Source of the DNA: Synchiropus splendidus
Taxonomy: Eukaryota; Chordata; Actinopteri; Syngnathiformes; Callionymidae
Reading direction: 5' to 3'
NCBI RefSeq assembly: GCF_027744825.2
Contig: NC_071343.1
Coordinates: forward strand, 14,495,366 to 14,559,365
DNA length: 64,000 bases
In this document: piece by piece, positions 47,670 through 59,815 of the stretch
Numbering within the stretch: the first letter of the stretch is position 1
How the letters are laid out: each line of letters starts with the position of its first letter
Program-made: the position numbers and the translations under genes
Notes under the pieces: generated by a model
Told to the model about the DNA's origin: nothing
Seen by the model: only the letters and a program-made list of their open reading frames with translations
Databases searched by the model: none

Positions 47670-47880
47670 CACTCGTATATAGTATTGTATATGTAGTATT
47701 GTATTGCATTGTATAGTATAGTATAGTATAGTATAGTATAGTATAGTATAGTATAGTATAGTATAGTATTGTATAGTATAGCGTAGTATAGTATTGTATT
47801 GTATAGTATAGTATTGTATAGTATAGCGTAGTATAGTATTGTATTGCATTGTATAATACAGTGTTGTATAGTATAGTAGT
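47670..47880. repeat. (TATAG)n satellite with a duplicated sub-block
   Basis: An array of TATAG units interspersed with TATTG and one-off GCGTAG variants. The phrase TATAGCGTAGTATAGTATTG occurs twice, about 46 bp apart, showing duplication of a larger block. The units are contiguous with no unique spacers, so it is not a CRISPR. Confidence 0.9.
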
Positions 47881-49068
47881 TATGGGATTAACTACAGCCT
47901 TTTCCTCTTCAGTCCTATTTCAACAGTGGGACCTGTTCACATATTTATTGAATTTAATGACGGCAGAAAAGAAACATTTTGTCGAGAGTCTCATCACGGC
48001 GCTGCTCCCACAGTGATTTCGTCCAACTCAACACAGAGAGTGTGTCAGTGATGGTGGAGTACACGAGGGGGTGAAGGTCTGAGCTTGTTCTTGTCACACT
48101 CTGGGTGGCAGCTGATGTGAGGCGCACTGAACTCCACTGGAATACATGCAGATTAGCTCTTACTCTTGAGGACCATTTGGAAAATGTCACCTTTTACCCA
48201 GCAATGGAGCAAAAGACGGTTTGTTGTCGGGACATTGGTTGTTTTGCGACCGCCTGATCTCTCGGCAATTGCTCTGTTTGTCCTCCCGCTCGCAGCCTGA
48301 TTCAAACGCGTGTCGATAATATTTTGATGGGACTCAGCAACAACCCATTTCATAAAAACAGCCCCAGTGATGGGCGACAGGGGACAGAGATTGATTTATA
48401 AATCTGATCACTCCACCGTGCCACACCAAACGTGTGCGGCGGCTAGTGAAGCACCAGAGGTCGTCCTCCAGCAGGAAGCTCCCATCACTTGAGACAATCT
48501 ACTCTGATTTTCTATCAGCCATTATAATGGCCACAACCCGACGCAGAGCAGGAAACGCCGCCGCTGCTTTCACGCTAGCTTTGATCGACTTTTCCAATTT
48601 CCCCGCCGCAAAATTGTCAATTCCTGAGACAAAACACTCATCCTCTAAAGCTGCAGTACGACACTTAGCACAATCATCACGGTGCAACTTCTAATTTCCC
48701 CATCCACATCTACTTCACGCCGCTCCTCTCAGGGCAGATTGTGCCCACCAGCTTTGGGTGTAATCTGAGATCATCTGAAGCGTCTCTGCTGTATTTGGCC
48801 TGGGATGTGATGGAAATCATCATCAGTCAACCTGCCATTCCAGTGGGGTTCAGCAACTAGGTCAAAGACATGCAGCCCGAGACGCCTGAGAGAAATGTGT
48901 CAACATCTGCTGGTAAGTGAGGGACACTGCAGCTGTTGTCTCGTTCAGAACGCAGAGGGTTTGTGAGTCCGGATCACAACCACTCACCACTCAGAATGCC
49001 AGGGAGTTGTGTCAGTACCAAAAGAGATGAAAGAAAGCATCCAGAAGGAAAACAACATCATTGCATTC

Positions 49069-49595
49069 ACTGTAGTTTCTTGACTATAAGCCACTGAACT
49101 GCAGTCTGAACCCTGCAGCTTATACATTGACGCAGCCAATATATAGATTTTTACAGGCTTAACAGTGTCATGCTGACAAAATATTGTGCCTTGTCACATC
49201 AAACCGATGAAATCACAGGCATTTTATTTCCCTTAAAGCGCTGAAAATGCGCTGTTTTCACCTGTGTGTCCGCAGCTCAGCCAACAGAGCCGATCTCCTG
49301 AAGACCGGAGAAAAGAAGCAGCAGCTGAGACCTGCTGTGGTGTTGGACCTTGAGTGAATAAAAGATTCAAGTTCAAAACGCTGCAGACCTTTTGTTTCAT
49401 GAGTCAGTCTCGATGCTGGACCCCGTTTTCAAAACTACTTTATAAGTGATCCTCATGCATTTTTAAGCACAGACAGCACCACTGCACCCGCGGCTTATAG
49501 ACATTAATGCTAGATCTATTTTCCTTCTTACATTTAGTGGGTGTGGCTAATATTCCGGTGCGCTCTAGAGTCTGGATATTTCAGTACTTTTGCTT
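49069..49595. mobile_element. Probable degenerate DNA transposon (ACTATAAGCC-type ends)
   Basis: Left end CTGTAGTTTCTTGACTATAA then GCCAC; right end, reverse complemented, ACTGAAATATCCAGACTCTA with GCGCACCGG. Internal GCAGCTTATACATTGACGCA and GCGGCTTATAGACATTAATG are near-repeats. The pattern matches a widespread vertebrate repeat with an ACTATAAGCCGC motif. No clean target duplication was found. Confidence 0.45.
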
Positions 49596-49705
49596 TTCGC
49601 TTTCCCCATAAAGGGTTGACACAGTGATATTGTCCGGTATGCAAGAGCTTCAAAAACATATGAACATACAAAAGTTCAACTGCCAATGGTACAATTCAGT
49701 TCTTA

Positions 49706-50315
49706 ACCTTTATGATCACGGGGCCCACTTTTTCCCGAACGAATCCTTCCCGGGCCTATTCAACTAATAGAACTGATTCATTTCTCTTTATTTCATTTGT
49801 GATCAATAACCATATTTAATCTACTTACACATAAACAAACTCAAACCTTGGGAAATGGCATGAAACCATGTGATCACAAAGATAATAATTTGTCATTGAA
49901 AAGTCCAACCAGCAGCAGAACCAGCTGCAAGTCATGTTCATCAAACTTACTGTAGAAAAAAGAAAAAAAAAAGCACTTTATGCAAATTGGGGGAAAAATG
50001 AATAAAATTCTGAATAAAATAAATATAATAAAACCATGTCTAAATATCATGAGATAAAAATAATATATTGGTGGGGGCATCACTTTCTTTATATTTTTTT
50101 CTTTTCAAGAACTTCTCCATAGTTGGTAACTATCACAGATTTGCAGCTGTCAATTCAATTCAATGACACTACTACTACTACTACTACTGCCACCATATGT
50201 GGCAAGTGTATTATAACTGAGTGTCTCATGGCCCTCACAGCCCAAAAGTGCAAAACAAAAAAAACTTTTAGTGGCCCTCTAGGAGGCGCTCGCTGCCCAA
50301 CCATTTTTCAAGAAG
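49706..50315 (+). repeat. Transposon relic (longer copy of the 38382 family)
   Basis: Begins TTCTTAACCTTTATGATCAC then GGGGCCCAC, and ends AGTGGCCCTCTAGGAGGCGC then TCGCTGCCCAACCAT. The right part matches 38382-38515 in inverse orientation. The two ends carry loosely inverted GGGCCCA/TGGCCC motifs. It contains a CTA trinucleotide run at about 50168-50188. Confidence 0.5.
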
Positions 50316-50789
50316 AAAAACCAGAGCATCTCTTGTGTTGGGAGGTGGGCTGGGTGGTGAAGGAGGATGTTTCCTTGTCTTTGACAGCCAGCCACGGAGT
50401 CACTGTTTACTTACATGACATCTGGGTGAAAGCTCACTCCCTGATACAGACTCTGAAAATATATATTATTCTTGAGAACATCAAGCCAAAACAATTCAGT
50501 CCTACTGGTTCAGACTGTGAGAAACTAAAACGACGGTGATGTTTCTGGCACTTCTTAGACCTAAGGTCTTTGGCTAAAAATAAGCAGTGTTTTGGAGAGG
50601 GGGTTTCAGGAGATCGATTACTAGACAATTACTGATGGAAGCAGCAGGTCGCCGCCTCCTTATCGCTGCCTTCCTTGCTAAATGGAGATTATCACACTGG
50701 ATTGGGCCACTTCCTACGTGCAGATCAATGGAAATAAATCCATGCACCAGAGTGGACCGTGCAAAGACAGGTATCCATGAATCTCTATT

Positions 50790-50829
50790 TGCGATGTGTG
50801 ATGTGTGTGTGCGCATACACATCACACAT

Positions 50830-50833
<4 letters not shown>
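50790..50833. repeat. Imperfect inverted repeat next to an AT tract
   Basis: GATGTGTGATGTGTGTGTGC is followed at once by GCATACACATCACACATCAC, its near-exact reverse complement, and then by the AT microsatellite at 50834. Confidence 0.75.

Positions 50834-50892
<59 letters not shown>
50834..50892. repeat. (AT)n microsatellite
   Basis: About 59 bp of AT in the kcnj3-galnt13 spacer. Confidence 0.95.
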
Positions 50893-50895
<3 letters not shown>

Positions 50896-52014
50896 AGTGT
50901 GAGTTTGCCCCCTGCTGTGGTCGATCTGACCCCCACTGAGACCCCGGACTGGAACCGCAGCTAATTAAAGCTTCAGTTCAATGTTGGCGCGGTGGAACTT
51001 CTGGTCCCCTCAACAATTAAGTGCAGGATTCTCATCTGGTCTCCAGCGAGATGAAAAAGGCGGAGTTGATTATCCCCCTCGCGCTCCCCTGTCCCGTCTC
51101 ATTATTGGATTCACTTGGTTGACTGAGGGCCCAGTATCGAGCAGTCGGCAACAAGAGGTTGAACCAAGTTTCAGACATCAGAGCGGAGATGCTGTTTGCT
51201 GGGAGGCTGGACAGTCGTCTGGAGAGCCATCCAACGTATCACTGCATTACAGTATTAAAATGTGGGCCTGTCTGGAATTTCAAAGAGGAACAATGAGGTT
51301 TCTTAATGGTATGTTCTGCTCACTGAAGTGCTGGATGAATCTCACTTGCCTTCATGAACGTTGGTGGTGGAATCCAGGGCTGTAAAGCAGTTAAATATTT
51401 TACACGTGTTGCAGAATCCATGGCTCATCTATCGACAGGTAGTGGCGATGAGGTGGAGAGAGGACCACCTCCTCCCCTGAAGTCACGTCATCGGCAACAA
51501 GCTTTGTCTCACCACAGTCCTGTTTTGCTTTGGGAGTTGTTTATTTAGCCCCAAGTGTTTGCAGTAATTGGCTGGTGAGTTTTGCGCCTCTGAGCCCAGA
51601 TGGATGAAAGACAAAGTGGCTGAGCATGAATCTGAAAAATAAAACATGGATTGTTGTTTTTCTCAAATAATACGAGTCAGATTTATGTTTTTAGATTTAC
51701 CTTCTCTGCTGTTCCCACTCGTGCTTCGGTTCTGTTCACAGTACCAAACATAGAGATGCAAAAAACAAAAGGTCCCGTATAATTCATTTCAGTTAGTGAA
51801 TAAATCAAGTAAACGTAAGTTTACAAGAAGGTGAGTTGCTTCTTCTGTGTATCAGCAAGCGCAGTAACAGGCCTGAATGAGGTGGTGAATGAAGAACTAA
51901 ACTGAATTAATGAGTGAGTTACAGGAAGTTAACTTGTTGAGCAAAACTGAGCAAAGTATCTTCCTTAAATGTAAGGACTTCCTTCCTGAATGGAGATGTA
52001 AATATGCGGACAAC

Positions 52015-52240
52015 CATTGTAATGTCAGACCCATTATTATGAATTATTTACTTTGTTGCTGCATGATTTTCATTTTACAATCTTTTGTCAGTCTTCTTCT
52101 TCTTGAATTGACAGACTGAACTCTGCTTTTGTGTAATGCTGCCCCCCACAGTCTGAGGACGTATCGGCATTTGAGGGGGGGTCCCATTTCCAAGTCACAC
52201 TTGGTTTTGAGGGTTAAGATGGAGGATTATCATCTGTGGT
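52015..52240. repeat. Dispersed repeat shared with 3870-4110, copy 2
   Basis: Second copy of the roughly 220-bp unit, in the same orientation. It preserves the block ACAGTCTGAGGACGTATC and the flanking TTCTTCTTCTTG and TTGGTTTTGAGGG segments, with small indels relative to copy 1. Confidence 0.6.
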
Positions 52241-53502
52241 ATGAGCTGTTTGTGAGGTGGAGCTTCATCAGGGTGGGCATTCATCCTAAGAATCTGAGTC
52301 AGTCAAGTTCTCTCTTGCTCTCTTGTTATGCTCCGACTGCATAACTGCAATCTCCCTCGACAGTGAGGTGTTTTTCAAACTCAAAATACTGAAAACTTTG
52401 AAAGAAACAAGTTCTGGTCGGACAGAAGTTACAGGCATGTTGTGTGAAGTAGTAACTCCATCTGGCTCCACATCTGCAGCTTAAATGCTGCAATATTGTT
52501 GTCGCAATAGTGGAGCTTCAAGGGTTTAGTCAGAAGTAAAGGTGAGCCAAACCAAGCTCTTTATTGTGCAGACACAATGAGGGCAGATCTCTTTCAATAA
52601 CTGATATGGTTAAACTTCACTACTTTATCAACCATTAGCTTGTTATAAATAAGACTGAAGTACTTTGCAGTCAGTTTGCATTCTTTCCTGATGAGCTTCA
52701 CACCTGTGCTCAGCAGGAGTCGGAGAACAATTATCTGCGAACTGTAACTGAAGTTGCATACGCAAAAAAATAAATTGAATGTATTTGTTTCCATCTGAGA
52801 AAAATGACATTCAGTGGCTCTCACTGTTCCGAGCTAAAGTGGATTTCTGTTTTTGCTTCGCTTTCCTTCCCCTGTTTCACTGAGTGTAGGGGTTATTTTC
52901 CAGGAAGTAAACAAGCCACTGAATGATCGCATTGTTAGTTTGACTGTTATGGAAGTGTAACATCTGTATGTGCCTAAGAAAGAAAATGTAACAAGGACTC
53001 CAGGAAGAATAGCTGCTGTATATGTGCTGTGCCTGATGCTGGCCCCAAATAAACAATGATACCCTGCTTTCGTATTGATGTGCTGTTGTCAGAAATACCA
53101 GATAACCGCCCTTTGCACTTAGTAAAACTTGCCACATTTCAATGACCTCACACTGTTGCAGATGGTGGTCAAGTCAAAGTGAACGTGTTTTGTGGTGGGA
53201 GAAGAGTCAAAGAGTAAGTGGGAGGAAGACTCACCAGATTGTAGATAAATATATAAATAAATAAATGGGTGAGTTGTAAAAGGTAATGAGAGCAGCGATG
53301 ATATATGACTTTGAGAGCATGGTGCTGACAAATTGACAGTTCATACTGAGATTTTTTTTTCCCTTCCTACTGCGATGGACAAAATTGGAAATTACTGCAT
53401 GAGACAGACAGCTAGGGAAGACAGTTGGGAGATGGAGTAACAGAGGTGAAAAGGAGCTGATATAAAGCATAAGATGGACAGAGAGCACCGCAGTAGATGG
53501 TG

Positions 53503-53609
<107 letters not shown>

Positions 53610-53983
53610 GCTAGGATGATAACAACAACAACAAATATGGAGGAATCCCTGAACAAAAGCAAACAAAAGCATCCGTTTGTTTTTTTTCAGGGAGGTTTTT
53701 CACTACACAATGGCCAGGGTTTCCACTACTCTGAATGTACTTGAAATTCTTATAAAATTGAAATTCTTATGCAAATATTTTCAAGACATGAAAAGAGCAT
53801 TAGTTTAAATAAGGTGATATAAAAACTTTAATATAGCCACCATCGTGATTTATTGTGCATTGTTGTCAAACTGATGCAAAATAAACAATATTGTTGTTTA
53901 AATGTATGTATGGGTCCATCATTTGATTCAGTAATATACCAAATTCATTCACATGGAAAAATGTGGCGTCTTGTGCCAAATAT

Positions 53984-53986
<3 letters not shown>
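53610..53986. mobile_element. hAT-type MITE family A, copy 3 (inverted, both ends replaced by AT tracts)
   Basis: The reverse complement matches copy 2 along its length, including TTCAGGGATTCCTCCAT, CAGAGTAGTGGAAACCCTGG and GAATTTGGTATATTACTGAA. The terminal sequences are absent: the element runs straight into AT microsatellites on both sides. Confidence 0.7.

Positions 53987-54066
<80 letters not shown>
53987..54066. repeat. (AT)n microsatellite
   Basis: About 80 bp of AT, directly abutting the other side of hAT family A copy 3. Confidence 0.95.
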
Positions 54067-54069
<3 letters not shown>

Positions 54070-55559
54070 AACATATAACATGTTGGTAGGTCTTATTTAT
54101 TGAAGCACAGATACAGTTTTTATTGAGGTTTGTGGTTTTCCTCATTGTGCATTCCTGAGCTCGGGCTTGGTGCCTTTGAACCGTGGAGAGGTGGTCAGAT
54201 CATGTGCCTCCTCCTTTTCAGAGCCACAGTGGACCACAGATAAGACCTCCATTAGGACCATTATTTTAGAACATCTCACCCCTTAATGGAGTCCCGTGGA
54301 CCCGCCACAGGCCTCTATCTTATCCTCGCGGGCCCAGTAACCAGCCGAGGCTTTTGCTTCCTCCTGGCGTGAGACTGTCTGAAGCCACTGTGGGTCCCAG
54401 CAGGACCCCTGCTGAGAGCCAGGCCAGCCACTGATGCGTTGTCAGCGCTGTAACAACAGCTATTAATACCTCTGCAGTGGCTCCTTCAAATGAGCCTTGC
54501 AAACATTGTGATTATCTACAAGATGAACAGAGATCTGCGAGTCTTTAAAATGGGAGTAGCAAAAACTCTAAATTGCTCATTAGGATTAATTGTTGGGAAG
54601 AAGAGCAAGGAGAAAATTACATATTTCTTTTTAATGCGCGGGGAAACTTGCACGGTCCACAACAAGCTCATTGCCAAAACAGGTCTAATGGAGCATTAAA
54701 TCAGATCTACACAGTTACGCTGCACTCACCACCTCCACCCCGTCGCTCTGGTTTGTTTACCATCTCAGAGGTTCAAATGTGTATTGTAAAACTCTGGTCA
54801 TTTATTCTGGTGTTGTCTTCAACATGTTATGTGAGAAAGAAAGACAGTACGGAAATCAATATGGCAAGGAGGATGAAATATCTCGCATGAGTCACAGTAA
54901 CAGGATAGTCATATTTACAGTAACAGGGTCGAAGGCATTGACTGTGTGTACGAGGTACTTCCTGGAAACTTTTCACACTGGGGATCTGGAGTGACACCTG
55001 AGGGAAATCAACCTGAAGACCCATTCAGCAAAGTTCATTTAGAGTTATTGGAGAAAAGAAAATTATTTATTGGGAAGGGGCACATTTTATTTTGTTTTGA
55101 TGAGAGCCAGGTATTTAAATACATAGAGTATATGCACGAGTTTGTACTCTGTGTGTCTACATCTGTATACAGTACAGTATGTTACGGCCATTCACTATTC
55201 CAAATCCAAATTCCTGTCACTTCAACTCATGTCATGAGTAGCACGTCATGTTACAGTATAAAAGCTAGCCAAACATTGGCGACAACAGCTTACATTAGCA
55301 AAACAGGCCAAGAAAGAATGAGACCAACTACAAGCAAAATGCGCCCCGACGTGGAGAAAACTATGCGACTGACACTTGCCTCAGTATGAAACTGGATTTG
55401 GTGCTGGTGCCTCTCCTCTACGAAATCAATAATACATTTGTTCAACATGTTGCCTGGATATGTATGTGTGTGTTATAATGGGATGCTTATGAAGAGCCTT
55501 CACCTAAACATAGCTACAGACATCAAGTACGCTGTCTCAAATGCAGTTATGGCGACATT

Positions 55560-56125
55560 GAATCAACTTGGTATGTTGTAGAAAAAAAAAAAAAACAGAT
55601 GGGTACAGCTTGGATGACATAGCCAACTCTGTCTGGATGAGGACTGTTGGGACGCAATCGTTTTTTCCCAGGTACCTACTGTGTTCTGCGTTCATTTCGT
55701 CCATATTTTCCACAAAGCTTAAGGATACGGACCAAGCCGTGCAGTGTGGGGGCAGTGTTGCTGTTACTACGAGATACGTAGTTGTAATGAGACACAAAGC
55801 GGACATAATGATGGTACAAATTCTCGATCCTCCAGTCCCGATATATTTGTCGGCCTCACCAACCACCGCCTCCTACAATGCTGCCTCCATTTTCCTCTTT
55901 TGTGCAAGAGATCGGTTTTCAAAACTGCTTCCTCAGTCGCTATCTTTGTTTGGAGCTTGTTGTTGTCAAAAGGTTTTACTATGGGCTGCCCCCCCTGCTG
56001 GATATATCGGCAAACAGCAATACCAACGTACGCATTGGATAAAAACATACTGTAACATCTTGAAAAGGACTGGTAAGTCTTTGTATTTAAAAGAAGAAAA
56101 ATGGGTCTTGATACTGAACTTTTAA
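55560..56125 (+). other. Unrecognised 185-codon open frame in CpG-bearing sequence
   Basis: An ATG-started frame from 55568 of 185 codons, the longest in the window apart from the kcnj3 exon frames. Partly overlapping frames occur on both strands (109 and 93 codons on minus). The local sequence has more CpG than its surroundings. The predicted protein starts with a lysine run from a poly-A tract and shows no domain, signal peptide or splice support that I recognise. It may be a relic of a transposon rather than a gene. Confidence 0.2.
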
Positions 56126-57149
56126 AAGACGAGAAGTTTTATATTTTCATTCCATTCCATCGAAACAAATCCTGCGTTTCCTGGATGGTTACTGATAAAA
56201 AAAAAAAAAAGAAAAAGAAAGTATGCGACAAGCACCATTTTTGTTGAATAAGAGCCCAATTTTGAGGTTGCAAAAACAGTTTTATTCAACAGCAAATGCC
56301 ATTACTTCCTTCTGCATCATTGTCGTCTACAAAAAAAGGCCAGAATGTTCAAACAGCAGCCAGCGGTACATCAAAACATGACACTCCTATCACTACACCA
56401 TGCACTTGAAGCTAACGTGAAACAATACATGTGAGACCAGCGCTAGAGACGTGATTGGATATTCTTCTGAATGCCGAGTAGGCACTTTTCAGGGCTCTCA
56501 TGTCCCAGCAGTGTTGATGTCACTCTCAGTATTTAGCAGATTAGCTTGAGAAATAAACACTCAGCTCCCGTGGTCAGCGTTTCACCTTCCACCATTTCAA
56601 ATATAGCTCACTATGCTTTTTCAATACGTGGACCATCCGCTCAGGTTTTAAAGCGTCTTATAAAAATAAGTGGTTCTGTATGTACAACATCGGCGACAAC
56701 AACAACGTCTCCACTTATGTACACGGATGTCGAGTTTTGTTGCTGGTTAACGGTGAAATATTGGGTGAAGTTTCCGGTTCCTACGTTGACGATTCAGCAG
56801 TCAAAGCATGTTTCATCCCGTTTGGTCTTTAAATGAATCAAATAAAAATGACACAAAACTACAACTGTTATTATAATATTTTAAAGGCACACGTACAGTA
56901 TTTTGCCTGCTCTAAGACTAGTGTACATGATGGTGTTGTACTTATTACAGCTAAAGAAACAGCTTTGTTGAGAAACATTAAGACTGATTTAATTTTTTTG
57001 TTTTATAGAACACGTTTCTGGCGTCTTCAATACATTTTAGAAGAAATGTATTGAAGACGTTTTCTTCTGCAACCGACTGTTATAACAAAACATATGAACT
57101 GAAGTCACATGGAAGGTGCAAGATTTATAACTTTCAGTGGGGTCTCTTC

Positions 57150-57262
57150 CACTAGGCCTGTCCAACATCAGGCCCGTGGGCCATGTGCAGCCCTTTATCA
57201 GATGCCCAACGGCCCACAGCCACAGTGTCAGTCAAAAAAAAAAAAAAAAAAAAAAAAAAAAT
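57150..57262 (+). repeat. Retroposon-like fragment with poly-A tail
   Basis: GCCTGTCCAACATCAGGCCC then GTGGGCCATGTGCAGCCC, followed after about 50 bp by roughly 29 A residues (57234-57262). The GGCCCGTGGGCCA phrase is common in vertebrate dispersed repeats. The terminal A tract suggests retroposition on the plus strand. Confidence 0.45.
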
Positions 57263-58414
57263 TCAGAGATTTCAGACAAATTCTGCAAGTCCAAGGAAAA
57301 CGACTGGTTATCACTGGCAATGCTAACTGCTAGCTGAAGCTGTCTAAGCCTTTTTATTTTGTACTTGAATAGGATATTCAATATGATAAAAATATCAACT
57401 AAGACTGGTTTTGATGAAAATATTTGACAGTGTCGGTCCTACACCAAATGCTACATTGAAAAAGAAGGTAAACAAAATGTAAATTAAAGAGTAAAGCTTC
57501 GACCCTACCACTCATGGCTGAAAGATATTATCTAATCGATATGAACATTAAAAATGTTAAGCCTGGAAAATGACAACAGGCAGCACTCAAACAAGCCAGC
57601 AGCTAATTTGATGATGTAGCTACTACTTTACGGAGGCAGATGGTGGACACCTGCCACTTCACTCTGAGCAACATTTGTGGGTGTGTTCTTATCACCGTAC
57701 TGGAATATACAGTATGAAAACTGTCCCCGCCAAGTCCTGGAGATGAGGGAGGCTGTAGGTACCTAGTAAGCAGAGAGCGAATTTGACTGGCTCAGAGTGT
57801 GAAGAGGGATATTCATCCTGTGATGAAGTTCTTCATTGTAGCGTATAACAGAGAGTGACACTGCTTCTGTTGTAGTGACAGCGCGTCTGTTCTCTAAGAG
57901 TCCACTGGGAGCACATACTAGAGCTGATGCTTTACTGAGTAACAGGAATGTGGGGGAAAAAAAACGGGGAAGTACTGACAGAAGGCGTGGGAGAAAATAC
58001 ACTGTGAATTGTAGTAGAGGCAACAGTCCCGGCGTGAAGGACAGTGATGATGCCCAGCCATCATCATCCTCATTGTTGCTTCACAGATGAGGAAGAATGT
58101 CTCCAGTGGATCAGATAAACATCTGTAAAAGTGATGTAATTCACTATGGCCAGCGCTGGGTAACGTCATAACACATTTGATTAGAGATGAATTTACTTCC
58201 CTCCGAAACTTTGGGTCAAGAGTTTTCTGTTTTAGAGTAAACCTTTATCTTTAGCAGCTTTCAAGCTACGGCTTTTTTGAAATAATGATATGAAAGTGGA
58301 ATATTTCATTGAAGATACTCTGCCGCCCAAAATGTCATTAAATCAAAGGACTCAATTTCCAGTAGCAGTGGCAAAAGTCAGGCATCTGTATCATAATGTT
58401 TATTTTATTTTATT

Positions 58415-58439
58415 TGTGTGTGTGTGTGTGTGTGTGTGT
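58415..58439. repeat. (GT)n microsatellite
   Basis: About 25 bp of GT directly to the left of a TGTGGGGACC-type repeat. Confidence 0.9.
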
Positions 58440-58700
58440 ACAGTACCTGGTTTATCCCTACTTGTGGGGACCAATTCTTAACATAACACCTCCTTGCGTG
58501 GACCTTATGCCTTTGTGGGGACCATTTGGCTGGACCAATGCAAGCAATAATTTAAGGACGAAGACATCAGAATAACAGGATCATAATAATTTTAGAGTTT
58601 AGAGCCCCATTAAGTTTAGCCATTTGTTTTGGATGGTTAGGTTTCGGGTGAGCATTATGGCAATGAGCAGACCCCACAAACATAGAGATACAAACGTGTA
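58440..58700. mobile_element. Teleost repeat with TGTGGGGACC ends beside a GT microsatellite
   Basis: CTACTTGTGGGGACCAATTC at the left, an internal TTTGTGGGGACCATTTGG, and GACCCCACAAACATAGAG at the right, so the ends are inverted. This motif arrangement next to a CA/GT repeat is a frequent sight in fish genomes. No target duplication was identified. Confidence 0.5.
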
Positions 58701-58765
58701 TGTGTCGTGTTTGGGGTTTGTTTTTTTCACAAAACCCATAGTCATATAGAATCATATCGATATCA

Positions 58766-58794
58766 AGCGTTAATTATTATTATTATTATTATTT
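58766..58794. repeat. (ATT)n run
   Basis: About nine ATT units. Confidence 0.85.
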
Positions 58795-58900
58795 AAATGA
58801 ATGCAAATTCTGATAATATTGTGAGGCAAACAGAGCTTCAGATTAGAATTTAAAATCATCTAACAAAACTCAGGACGTGTGCTCTGTTGTGAATACTCAC

Positions 58901-58984
58901 TGTCCCGTTTTGAGATCATTCACCTGTAAGGCCAGGTCTGAGGCGCACTCTAACAAAGTGGTGGTTGACCCGCTGGCCTTGTCC
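58901..58984 (-). other. Possible spliced exon downstream of the galnt13 stop
   Basis: On the minus strand a segment is bounded by ATGTTTTCAG and a good donor, ACA|GTGAGTATT. The 84 nt are open in one frame (starting GAC AAG GCC AGC). That frame is not the phase left by the normal galnt13 donor; in that phase it would add about 22 residues before TGA. It lies about 690 bp past the galnt13 stop. It could be an alternative 3' exon, a spliced UTR exon or chance. I recognise no protein. Confidence 0.2.
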
Positions 58985-59674
58985 CTGAAAACATGAGCGG
59001 ACAGCCAGGACTGTGTTTTTCTACAAGGGCAAAATTAACTTGAATAAATGTTAACGGCTTAAGGACTGTGAGAGTGTAAAGAGCACGGCAAGGGTTTACA
59101 GCACATCTAGCAACATCAGCCTTTAAATGTCAGTCCAGCTCCCCCCAGAGGTGCTCAGCTATGACCAGGGAATTTGCCCCAAAACACATTCAAATAACTC
59201 GATATGTCATTAGCAGATATTTCACATTGATCTCTGCCTTCTATATCCCAGGTAGGTTCAGTGACATGATGTGATGAGAGTAACTGTTGCCCCCCCAAGA
59301 CCCTCCCTCAACACCAGCGCAGATAAGACTCGCACTAATCCTGCAGCATAAAGCTCTGTGGAATAATGGTCCAGTAGCTAACAGTGGATTAACTGGCACC
59401 GAGGTTTCCAGCAGCTGGACCACAGAGTCATCGCTCCCCAGACAGAAATGAAGTTCTCTTTGCCATGAAAATGCTACGGCTCTTCACACCACTTGAGTGA
59501 CAGGTGCAACTTCTCTCGCTACTGAAAAGGGATCCAAGCAGAAAGGCTGCTCTCATGGATGAGACCCCGGCAACCCGGGACAAAAAGCCCGGCTGATGAA
59601 AGGAGCGATGTTTGGAGCCACCTGCTGAAGGAGTGCAGGCTCAGGCCGGCTAATTGGATGGAGGATGAGAAGCA

Positions 59675-59815
59675 TCAGATGTTCAGGGTCATGTTGCGGA
59701 GCAGCCACTGCTGGGAGCGGCTGCCGCTGCAGTCACGCAGGGTCGGGACCAACTTGTCTTCCTCGGAAGGCATGTCCAAACACTGGTTGCTGTTCACATG
59801 CAGCAGAGTGAGTCT
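59675..59815 (-). CDS. galnt13: galnt13 last coding exon (C-terminal 46 residues)
   Basis: Reading the minus strand, acceptor CTCTCTCCCTACAG precedes AGACTCACTCTG. The exon encodes 46 residues beginning [20 protein letters not shown] and ending RNMTLNI-TGA. This is the final (gamma) repeat of the ricin-B lectin domain of a polypeptide GalNAc-transferase, with its CLD motif (residues 12-14 of the exon), partner cysteine (29) and Q-x-W motif (QQW, 35-37). Such enzymes are Golgi type II proteins that add GalNAc to Ser/Thr; the lectin domain guides them to partly glycosylated substrates. The SNQCLD, PSEEDK and NMTL blocks fit GALNT13 better than its close paralogue GALNT1. Position upstream of kcnj3 on the same strand matches mammalian order. 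Earlier exons lie beyond the right edge: I found no lectin or catalytic exon in 59816-64000. Confidence 0.93.
   Translation of the reverse strand, partial: RLTLLHVNSNQCLDMPSEEDKLVPTLRDCSGSRSQQWLLRNMTLNI

Noticed and set aside
47670..47880. CRISPR-like periodicity
   Set aside because: Contiguous 5-bp units without unique spacers in a vertebrate genome: a simple satellite.
55568..56125. 185-codon open frame as a protein gene
   Set aside because: No recognisable domain, starts in a poly-A-derived lysine run, lacks splice context, and frames overlap on both strands; kept only as an unexplained segment.
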